Positions 10,399 to 20,119 of a DNA stretch of 64,000 nt are shown here, in pieces (positions within the stretch are counted from its first letter, which is position 1; the number at the start of each line of letters is the position of its first letter). The stretch is from NCBI GenBank assembly GCA_014621425.1, contig JAANBB010000014.1, positions 288,007 through 352,006 of the forward strand. The letters are read 5' to 3'. The stretch is from Cylindrodendrum hubeiense (taxonomy: Eukaryota > Ascomycota > Sordariomycetes > Hypocreales > Nectriaceae). A program made the position numbers and the translations under genes. A model generated the notes under the pieces. That model did not search any database. It saw only the letters and a program-made list of their open reading frames with translations, and was not told where the DNA came from.

Positions 10399-13300
10399 AT
10401 GGCCTTCGAATTCGACGGCACGGAGTTTCTCGGCGTGGCAAAACTTGCCCAGGGGCTCCAATATGAGTTCAGAGGAGCTCCAAGTCACCTCAAGAAGCTT
10501 TCCGACGAGTAAGTTACAGAAAGCACCAACTACAGTATGCTCAGCTCTAACTGCGTTTCGTACAGAGTGGGCCTACTCGACCACGCATTGCAGGGTGTCG
10601 AAGCTACTTTTCGCCAGTTTGAGCTAAATGAAAAGCAGAGATATGACTTCCAAAACGCCGTGCGTAGTTGCCACAAAGACCTTCAAGGTGTTGAGTTAGT
10701 CTTGGAAGACTACACACCATTAACCCCACATCATGGAAATCATAGATTGTGGAATTCGACATGGGGGTGGCCCAAACTTAGTCGAGAGGATGTGCACGAG
10801 CTAGTGGACCAGGTCGCTGCCAGTACCGTGATGCTCAACACACTCATCACGGAGGTTTCCAGGTTAGTTGATCGCTGCTTTTTATTTTGCATCACATATA
10901 GCATCATAGATATGGTACGAGATAGGAAGAGGTTTGCTTTCTTGACAGACTCTAATTAAGATGCAGTAGCAGTCCAGCCCTGGACCTCACACCTGACCAG
11001 TATGACCCGTCGCGCCGTCAACCCAGTCAAGATCGACACACAATTATGGACTGGATAAGCCCGCTTGACTACGTATCCGAACACAGTGATAAAGCCAGAA
11101 GAATCTATCATGGTACCGGTCATGAACTTCTGGATTCGGAGAAATTCGCAACGTGGACGGCGGACGAGGGCCGAACACTCTTCTGCCCGGGCATCCCTGG
11201 CGCCGGAAAGACAATGGTTTCCGCCATCGTAATCGAAGAACTGAAGAATCGCTTCCGGAACGACCCCAGCGTCTCCATTGCGCATATTTACTGCAATTAT
11301 AAGCGCGAAGACTCTCAAACTATCCAGCACCTCCTTGAGAGCTTACTCCGGCAACTTGTCAGCAACCTTGCAACAATCCCCGAAAACATTCGGTCTATGT
11401 ACAACACGAACTTCCATGGGAAAATTCGACCACGATTCGATGAGCTCATCCAAAGTCTCCACGAGGCGGCGGCAATGTACTCAAGAGTATTTATCATCAT
11501 TGACGCGTTGGACGAATGTCCAAATAACCCCGGAAACGAGTGTAAAGAGCACGCTGGAGACCGGACAAGATTACTGGCGGAGATATTCCAACTCCAATCT
11601 GATTGCTTAGTGAATTTCTTCGCAACCTCGAGACCCATGCCGGATATTATGGATAAATTCGTACAATATCCATCATTGGAGATCCGGGCCAATGAGCAAG
11701 ACGTGCGGATATACCTGGACGCTCACATGGCAGAACTGCCTGATTTTGTTACTCAGAGTCCAGACCTACAAGACCAAATAAAGAACAATATATTATTGGC
11801 TACGGACGGCAGGTAGGTCGGCCTAAAACAATCACGAATTCTTTAGCTAACATGTCCAGATTTCTTCTTGCTGAATTTCACCTCAAATCTCTCGCGAACG
11901 AGCAAAGTCCCGAGTCTCTTCTCCAAGCTCTCGAAAATCTTCCAACAAATTTCGGAACATATAATAGTGTGTACGAAGATTTGATGAGAAACGTAGAAGC
12001 ACAGAGCATGGATCGATCAAACCTCGCTATTAATGCTTTACATTGGACGGCCTACGCACAACGGCCATTAACGATAACAGAACTTCAGCATGCTCTGGCT
12101 GTTGAAGTCGGTATGTCTGAAATCGACCAAAACAGCCTGACAGCAGTGAAAGATATTGTTTCGGTATGTTGCGGGCTTGTCATGGTAGATGAGAAGAGCG
12201 GAATTATTCGCCTAGTCAGCCATACAACGCAGGAATATTTTGATCAGCTTCCGTGGTTCAGATTTCGAGACGCTCATATCTACATCGCCAGAGTCTGCGC
12301 AATTTATCTCTCATTCAAAGTGTTTCAAGGTGGCAAGTGCTATCCGAGCCAGCTTCAGGAAAGGTTCCAGACCAATCCCCTGTTTGAGTATTCATCGAAT
12401 TACTGGGTGGAGCATGCGCGTCGGGGTGATCACATGAGTGAAGACAAGGTCATCAAAAGCTTCATGCAATCTGCCAAAGCCATGGAAGCTTCGTGTCAAG
12501 GATTTTCTGCATCCCTCCATAATCAATCTCGCTTCATGTTTCGGTTTCCCGAAAACCTCACGCCGCTCCACGCAGCCGCATGTTCATGTCTGTCCTCCGA
12601 CTCTTACTTCCGCACGACCCGGATGGAAGTAAATGTCCGGGACGCACTCAACAGGACACCATTGTTTTATGCTGCCCTTGGCGGGAATAATACTTGTCTT
12701 GAGCATCTTCTCAGGACGCAAGGAGATACTGAAATCGTGGATAAAGCGGGTCAAACGCCGATGCATGTTGCTATCAACCATGGCTCTTTGAGTACTTTGG
12801 AGATGCTACTCGACCATGGCTATGGACATATCAACCGCAAAGATAATATAGGATCAACACCTTTGACCTTAGCTGCCATTCAAGGCCATGAACGGGCAAT
12901 TAGACTACTCCTTGGAATCCAGGCAGAAACGTGGGACTCACCATGCCTATTAGAGCCCTCAAGCTTGGCATGGGCTGGCAAAAACGGCCATGACGAAGTT
13001 GTCAAGCTGGTCCTTGAGGCCTCAAAGGTGCATGCCAACTCCAAGGATGGCTCTGGGACAACGCCCCTAGCAGTCGCTGCGAGATTTGGGCATGTAGAGG
13101 TCGTCGAGTTCTTTATCCAGGCTAACCGAGTGGATGCCAACTCGAAAGACAACTGCGTGTCAAATTGCTTGGCTCTGGCGGCCAGGCACGGCCATGATCA
13201 GGTCGTCAAACTACTTCTTGGTCTTCCTGGAGTGCGTTCCAACTCCAAAGACCGCCATGGAAGCACACCACTATCTCTAGCTGCAAAAGGCGGCCATGAA

Positions 13301-13738
13301 AAAGTTGTCAAGTTGCTCCTGGAGTCGAATAGCCGTCATGTTAACTCGAGAGATAAACATGGCATGTCGTCTTTGTCTCTCGCTGCTATGGGTGGTCATG
13401 AAGAAGTCGTCAAGTTGCTTCTCCAAGCTCCAAGAATAGATGCAGATTCCAAGTGCATATCAAATATGACGCCCTTGATCTTGGCCGCGAGAAACGGCCA
13501 TGAAGACGTCTTCAAGCTGCTTCTTGACACCGGTGCTGTTCAGGTAGACTGCGAAGGTTACCCCGCAATGTCGGCCGCAAGTTGGGCAGCTAGCAGAGGG
13601 GACGAAAGAATTTTGAAGTTCCTGTTTGAAACTTCTGACGTCGATCCCAATTTTAGAGATTCTCGCTCCAAGACTCTACTTTCCCATGCTGCTGAACACG
13701 GGCAAAAGGGAATTGTACAGCTGCTACTTGAGAAATAA
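10399..13738 (+). CDS. NACHT-ankyrin STAND receptor (NLR-like), cut by an in-frame stop
   Basis: Predicted 1043-aa NLR-type protein. Exons: 10399-10508, 10566-10862, 10967-11812, 11860-13738; all phases agree. Residues 1-135 form a helical N-terminal domain of the sort found on fungal STAND proteins (HeLo/Sesb-like class, not assignable exactly). A NACHT NTPase follows, with Walker A GIPGAGKT at residues 211-218 and Walker B VFIIIDALDEC at about 310-320, then a winged-helix/arm region. From about residue 645 there are tandem ankyrin repeats with the usual TPLSLAAKGGHEKVVKLLLE pattern. Such proteins sense nonself or damage signals and trigger heterokaryon incompatibility or cell death. The TAA at 13736-13738 falls inside a repeat, and the same frame continues as clean ankyrin to 14359. 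The allele is therefore truncated, a pseudogene, read through, or contains a sequence error. Confidence 0.88.
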
Positions 13739-14359
13739 CACGTTGACGCTGAAACATACGATCTAGAAAAACGGACACCTTTATCATATGCTGCTGAAAA
13801 CGGTCATACAGAAATTGTACAGCTGTTGTTGGACCAATGTCAGGTCGAGGCTGACTCCAAGGATATGGGCGATTTTTTCGCCGGTCGGACGCCCTTGTCA
13901 TTTGCTGCTGAGAGAGGCCATACTAAAATAGTGCGGCTACTACTGGACACGGGTAGAGTCAACCCTGACTCGAAAGTTACAGGACTCATTCAACCTGGGC
14001 GAACACCTTTATCATTTGCTGCCGGATGCGGAAACAAGGATATACTGCGACTACTCCTAGATACAGGGAAGGTTGATATCGAATCAGGGCCAATTGTCGA
14101 TGAATCTGTTTGTCAAACGCCGTTATACTTTGCGACGATGTTACGGATGAGCACCAATCTACGACGAGCATTGACTGATGACAAGTTTTTAACATCATTC
14201 CAACAGCCAAGAGTCGCCGTTCAAAAGAACGTGGATTGTGTGGAGCTTCTCCTCGATTACGGCGCAAAAGCCCACAGTATCGACAGTTGGGAGGATATTC
14301 CGGTGGACGATGCCAAAATGAGAGCGATTATTGCGGAAATCCGGTCAAAGTTATCATGA
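13739..14359 (+). pseudogene. Ankyrin tail beyond the in-frame stop of the NACHT gene
   Basis: Directly after the TAA, in the same frame, the sequence encodes 206 more residues of ankyrin repeats (RTPLSYAAENGHTEIVQLLL, then two further TPLSFAA units) ending at TGA 14357-14359. The last 60 residues lose the repeat pattern and look like a natural C-terminus. No intron with consistent phase can skip the stop. The un-interrupted protein would be about 1250 aa, a normal size for the family. Conservation of the tail suggests the stop is recent. Confidence 0.75.
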
Positions 14360-15698
14360 CTTGTTTTTAGGAGAAGGTTATTTGTACGGTTTAGCTTTGA
14401 AGAGATAGAATCGCATGAGCATCATTGCAGTTTGACTGTATTAAGAATACTGAGCACCGTTAATTTTAATGGCAGTGGACGCCGAAATAAATGCCATAAT
14501 ATATCTGAAGATATGTGAGGATATGGTCGCATCCGATATGGGTACATGTGTAGATGCAATGTCAACTTTGTCAACGCGGCAAATAATACATATTTAAAAC
14601 GCACATATTATTCATTTAATTCACTATTGATACAGACTTTAGTGCACAGCAGACCAGAATACCCACACCACCACCGCAACAGCAGCCGTAGAGCTAGTGA
14701 TGTTCAAGTTGTTACAAATTCAAGTATTGGAGACACAGCCACACAGCAACCACGGAGGAAAATGACAACCAGATCACCGGGTGCGTCCGACTATATAAAA
14801 AGTAAGTAATTTTCCAAAGAATGGAGCGACATGTTAAGTATCAAAAACTATACCGGCAGTTTTTAATACTTAAGTTAACAAAGAAACGATTGGGTTTTAC
14901 GTAGCGACTGTACGAAATTTAAATAAAATAAAAATAAAAAGCATAAACATACACCCTATAAAATCAAACGATTGGCTTTATATTTATATTCATGGTAGCT
15001 CGCGTAGCTCACTTGTCATTTCTGCCCAACCTGCCAAATCTACCCGACACACTAGTATTTCTAGACCAGGATCGTGCTCCAGGTCATGAGCGAAGCATAC
15101 TGAACCTTCAATGCGTTTATTTTCTGCTAAGGGCATCAAAACTATCTATTGAAGCACTCTGGCCAAGCCTATCGAGTTGTCATAGAGTAGATAGCGTCTG
15201 CGGCGAAGATCTGGTTAACGCAGGCGTTGAGTCCAGGGCTTAGCAATGAGACTAATTCTACTGATCATAGCTCATGTCAACGAATACAATGATAGTACAT
15301 CGCCAAGTTGAAACTATATATAAATACTGATTCTTTACCCTGAGCCATCATAGTTGGAAGAGGCTGAAGTAAGCATTCTGTACGATGGGACGCTCCGCAG
15401 CATAGAAGATATTTATGGTTACTGATGTATGTGGTAACTCACTGAGGATCGCCCGACAGGTGCAGTATAATCCTTAAGCTAGGTCATCATAGAACAGGCA
15501 AATCTATATTCTATTTTAGTTTACCAGTGTTTTACTTTTCTGAATTGATGCCTGATGACTTTTTGCAAGCTCACGTGGTGGAGCTCGGCTCGGATTACTA
15601 CCCCGCACACGTCAGCCATGGCAAAGTTGTGAGACCATGGAGAACTACTTTCGCCGAGACGCCAAACCCACGTCGATAACGGGTAGTTAGAGGACGGA
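14360..15698. other. AT-rich gene-free stretch
   Basis: About 1.3 kb, AT-rich, especially 14550-15000. It shows no coding signal and no tRNA. It could be decayed repeat DNA, but I found no ends or second copy in the window. It should include the promoter of the 288-aa gene at 15699. Confidence 0.5.
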
Positions 15699-16565
15699 AT
15701 GAGTTCTCGAGTAAAACATTATTTTCTAGCGCCGATTGGAAATCCTGCCGAAGGGCCAATCCGACTCGGTAACATCGTCTCGGCCCCACGACTCGCAGAT
15801 GACCCTCTCAACGAGGATCATGTCCCATTGAGCTCTGTGTCTATGGACGTTGTTGATCACACCGAGCACAGCTACGACTTCGGGATAAATATCAACAATG
15901 GCAGCCGCGTCGGTGTATGGGCATCATTCTTGCAGACTTTGGGCCTGGGCGGGGACGTCACCGTCGAAGGTTCCAACGAGAACAGCGAGCAATGGGCGTG
16001 TGAGAGCATGCGGACAATCTCATTCACACCAAAGCTGGACTACATAACTAAATGCTTGGAGGATGAAGGTGTGCAGAACTACATGCGAGTCAACAAGCCC
16101 TGGTTTGGCACCTCGAGGTTATACATGGTCACTGGCATCAAAGTCGCATACGGAGCTTCCTCTACAGTCCGCTACGCCCAGAGTAGAGGGTTTCACCTCC
16201 GATTTGGCGTCGACCTTACTGGCCTAGGGATCCCGCTAACTATTGGGCCCGAATTTGGCCGCACCAACACGCTTTCTGTCCGGCAGTCGCAAGAAGGTGC
16301 CGAGCCATTTGTGTTCGCTTTTCGCTTGCGCCGCATCAAGATAACTGGGAAGGGGAATATTCACCATGAACAATACGACAAAGGAACAGTCCTCGGTATT
16401 AAGGAAGATGAAGTTGACGAATCGGATGTCAAGTTCGAGGTTATCGTTGAAGGAGTTGAGGACGATGACGCGGATGGATCCGAATTCCAACTGGACAGTA
16501 ATGATGCTGTGGATGAGGCATCACCAGTTGGTATCGAATGCACGTGCGCTGCCTCGGAAGATTAA
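15699..16565 (+). CDS. 288-aa conserved fungal protein, possible gasdermin-like pore former
   Basis: Single-exon gene for 288 residues. The N-terminus (HYFLAPIGNPAEGPIRLGNI) is followed by a mixed strand region with a Gly-rich amphipathic stretch (SRVGVWASFLQTLGLGGDV). The middle reads LYMVTGIKVAYGASSTVRY, then a region that alternates hydrophobic and polar residues. The last 60 or so residues are strongly acidic (EGVEDDDADGSEF) and end in a Cys pair. There is no signal peptide and no long transmembrane helix. Size, the 'vTGxKxA' strand and a separable C-terminal tail resemble fungal gasdermin-like proteins (RCD-1/HET-Q1 class), which form pores after a partner protease clips the tail. A subtilisin-domain gene lies 4 kb away and an NLR-like gene 1.3 kb upstream. 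The resemblance is from memory of the family's general look, not an alignment, so treat the function as a hypothesis. That it is a real gene is well supported. Confidence 0.7.
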   Translation: MSSRVKHYFLAPIGNPAEGPIRLGNIVSAPRLADDPLNEDHVPLSSVSMDVVDHTEHSYDFGININNGSRVGVWASFLQTLGLGGDVTVEGSNENSEQWACESMRTISFTPKLDYITKCLEDEGVQNYMRVNKPWFGTSRLYMVTGIKVAYGASSTVRYAQSRGFHLRFGVDLTGLGIPLTIGPEFGRTNTLSVRQSQEGAEPFVFAFRLRRIKITGKGNIHHEQYDKGTVLGIKEDEVDESDVKFEVIVEGVEDDDADGSEFQLDSNDAVDEASPVGIECTCAASED

Positions 16566-16809
16566 GTGGTAAAGTCTGCTTCACGCGGTATTTTGAAAGA
16601 TCAGGTTGGCATTGAGAAAGACAATGATTCGGTGGCTAAAATACTGTCTCACGTCGGCGAGATGAGGTACTAAGCGGCTATAGGAAACACCTCAGCAGGA
16701 ACACGGAATCACGATTGGTAGTAAAATGGTATAAATAAATGAATAATTACTTTACGTGGGAAGCTTGGTCTATGGTCAGTTATTTATGAACAGCGCAAAT
16801 CCAGGAGAA

Positions 16810-19800
16810 TTATCGCTCTCTCTTGTCCCTTTGAATCTCATCCGACGAGTACCATTTATGCAGCTCCAGCAAGTACTCGTCAAACTTCTTTGCCTCGTTG
16901 ATCACTACCTCAAAGTGCCGGTATGCCAACGGCTCCTTACGATACCTGGCCAACTGGCGGGCGGTCGAGATGGCGTTTCGAATCTGACGCCCGTTCAGAT
17001 CCACATCAGCAAGCTCTTCAACCTTTTCTTTGATCTCATCCGCTTTGATTCCATAATCCAACTCTCTCGTGTCGTTGCCACCGCTAGCAAGCCTCTCTTT
17101 CTCCAGCCGCCTCAGGCGCAGCAGAAAGTTGTTCCAAATCTGTAGCCGCTGGGCTCTGTCGAGATTATTGTACCGCAGGTTGAGCTGGATGCGGGACTTA
17201 AAAGCCTCGTCAAAGATGCCGACACGGTTACTTGTCAAGATGAGGATGCCTAATCCAAGTGTTAGCAAATAACTTCCTTCTAAATCTGTGGAGCGCTCAT
17301 TGCCTTCGTAATATTCTAGAACCCGGAGAAATACGGACACTAAAGCGTTTCGCTCGAGGTTAACCAGGGAGCGCTGCTCCAAAAAGACATCCGCTTCGTC
17401 CAGTAGGACAACTGGATCAAATCAGCGAATTTCTAAATTCTAGTACGTCATAGACTTACCGCAACCCCAAGTCTTTCCAAGATGCATGACAACTTGAAGG
17501 TACTGTGCATCGTTAACAGATCGCTCAGTACAGACTGTATCAGCATAAGCACGTACCTCTTCGACTTCTTCAGCCTTGGTCCCGATATCTCCACAGCTTA
17601 CCCGATAGAGAGGTCTCTTCGCAATTTCAGCCACACTACACTGTTGTTAGATTTCACTCTTTCTTACGTTATTAAAAAAACGTACCTCTCAGCCGTCAGG
17701 GTCTTGCCTGTGCCAGGTCCTCTGTACAAATCGTTAGGTTCAATTCAAAAATACTTTTTTCCAAGTTTGTTTACCCGTGAAGAAGAATAAACAACCCATT
17801 TCCTTTGCCCTTGATTAGATCGGCGTTCTCATTGGCATGAAGTTGGTTCGTAACCACGGCTTGAACGAGCTCCTTGGTTTGTTCGTCGATGACCAGAAAG
17901 TCAAAGGCCTCGGTGTTCCAGATAACGTCTTCAATGTAGTGGACATCAAGATTCACTTTGAAACAGCAAATGTTAGTTTTGGGCTGACAGTAGCCGGCCA
18001 CGCAGAAATTTATCTTACCCCATTCCTTTTTGTCCATATTGAAGCCAGGTATTGACGTAGGGAGGCACATTAGAAACCCATCCCCGAGCTTCGGATTATC
18101 TTGTGACATTTCTTCTACGCCAACTTCCTCCAATATCGGCAAAGGCCGTTCTGGTTTAGCATAGGTATCTGGATGCATCTGCTTGTGCGTGAAAATGTCT
18201 ATCATGAATCGAGAGGCCATCTGGGTAGATAGTTTAGTAAAACAAAATATCTGGTTAAGTAGGGTTGACTCACAGTTTTGTGAATCTCGTCAGTCCCTGT
18301 CGGGTCATATGAAACATAGTTCCGTGAGCGGCATTTCCAAAACATATCTCCACGCTTGCGAAGAGCTTGAACAACATCCTCACTGGCGTATTCCACTGGA
18401 TAAACAGATAACTCAACGATGCCAAACTCCTCGGTTTTTGACAGTAGCGGGTATATGGTTAACTTCTCGGCTGTCTTCTGAAATTTTCCATCAAAGCTCC
18501 ATGATGATCCTTTGATCCAACTGAAAAGTCCGGTCCTAGTAGTTTCCGTTTGGAGCCAGTCTTGTGCGACAAAGCCTCGCAGAGACTGGAGGGCACTTCC
18601 CGTTCGTGTTGATATCATGACGCCATCCGGAACCTATTGATGATGAGAGCCTGCGAAAAAGAAACCCGAAAAAAAAAACCGAAAAAAAGAAGTGCTTAAC
18701 GGTCTTCACAAATAAGTACTCCAGATATTGAGCAGACATCTTCTTTCTTTGCAGCAAATCATCCACAACTCCCCACTCATCCATCATACGGTCGAGAACG
18801 TAACCACGGAATAAGTGGACATATGGCAGTATTGCTGGGTGAAGCGTGTTTATAGCCTTCTCAATCTGCTGGCGCCGGTGAAACCACCAGATAAATGGAT
18901 GCGGAATCTCCCTGTCCTTTTCAAAGTCCGGATGAGGTATTCCCTGAAGGGCAGCCCTGGCTAGTTCTGCTAGTCCTGATTTCAGGTCTGGGAGGAGGAC
19001 AGCAACTTGCTCTCTCTCCCATAGAGATGAACTTTCAATTTCCATCTCTTTCTCGATCTGGGTCCCATAAGGAGACTTGGGAGGTTTCCCACAACACTCA
19101 TAGTCCCTATACACGATAAACACAACTTCTTTGTTTCTTTCAAGGTAGAGTTCAAAGTTATTGATAGGCTGGCTCCCCTTCAGATGCGCATTAAACCGAC
19201 CCGTCTCCACAACCCAAGGCTGATCAAGATACATCTTATTCTCAGCTCTCGATTCCATGCAGCGAACTGAGTGGATGACTTGAAATCTAGGCGGGCCCTG
19301 GCGCATCTTCGCCTTGGATCGAAGTAGCTCAACCTCTTTGAGCGTCTTGGATGCTACATCGATGGCTTCAAACAGATCATTGTTGGAGATATCAGGTGGG
19401 GTTTGAAGAAGCCGACATATCTCGCTGCGCCAATCTATTGTAAAGATGGGACGATATTTTGAATCAGGTTGTGACTCTGACTCAGGTGGTGACTCTAGCC
19501 GTGGCTTTTGCTTCTGCCGCGGCTTTTGCTTTCGCCGCGGCTCTCGATGCGGCTTTCGCTCTTGCTCTACCTCTGAAGAAACGGAGTCTGATTCTCGCAA
19601 ATCTAGGCAATATCAGCTGTGATACAATCAAGCAGCCGAAAGTGAAACTAACCAACATTCGACCCTGAGTCCCTCGCCTCGCTGCCAGACGCATATCTGG
19701 CCTTTGGTGCCCGATGGGAAGAGTCGCGTCGGAGATGCGATCGATCTCTCGCTCCGTCGTCACGCGACCGCGAGGGCAAGGGTCCCTGTTGCCACGGTCG

Positions 19801-19833
19801 GCCAAATCTTGAGGCTCGATTGCCGGCATCCAT
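16810..19833 (-). CDS. Fungal AAA+ ATPase, 10 exons
   Basis: Predicted 843-aa AAA ATPase of a family common in filamentous fungi with no settled role. Exons: 19833-19653, 19602-18701, 18633-18274, 18220-18019, 17955-17775, 17721-17686, 17635-17557, 17502-17460, 17411-17304, 17249-16810. The N-terminus is Arg/Ser/Asp-rich with a KPR/PRRKQKPRQKQKPR basic tract, so disordered and possibly nuclear. A long alpha/beta region (residues about 110-560) precedes the ATPase core. Walker A is GGPGTGKT at 609-616, Walker B VVLLDEAD at 662-669, then EQRSLVNLERNALVSVFLRV and the sensor strand ILILTSNRVG with an Arg-rich helix. The last intron (17250-17303) uses a GC donor; because it is 54 nt with no stop, it could also be retained. 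It lies between the 288-aa gene and the subtilisin gene, facing away from the latter. Confidence 0.85.
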
Positions 19834-20119
19834 AAGTTCTGTAGTTGCTGAAGCTCACGTCGTGACGCTTCATGTCGTGTGGTAAGAAAAGAGAAGTCAG
19901 GCTTGATAGTGGATATCCTGTTCCTGGATGATTGGGGGCCAAAATTTCAGCCTCGTTCGCAGCCGTCGCGTAATCGGCGTATCACCAATCAGCATTGCAT
20001 TAGCAGGCGAACCCTGGTTAATGCCTCAGGTTTGAGAGGGGCCAGGCAAATCTCATCAAGAAGTACAAAACATTACAGTCGCGATTGTCCTCGTGACGAC
20101 TGCACAACCAAGCTCGGAT
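19834..20119. promoter_or_regulatory. Divergent promoter between AAA ATPase and subtilisin-domain gene
   Basis: Only 286 bp separate the start codons of two divergently read genes, the AAA ATPase (minus) and the subtilisin-domain protein (plus). A shared or overlapping control region is therefore likely. No specific binding site can be named from sequence alone. Confidence 0.4.

Noticed and set aside
13700..13790. An intron that would remove the TAA in the NACHT-ankyrin gene
   Set aside because: The candidate GT (in ATTGTACAG) and AG (in GATCTAG) do not join in the right phase and would break an ankyrin repeat.
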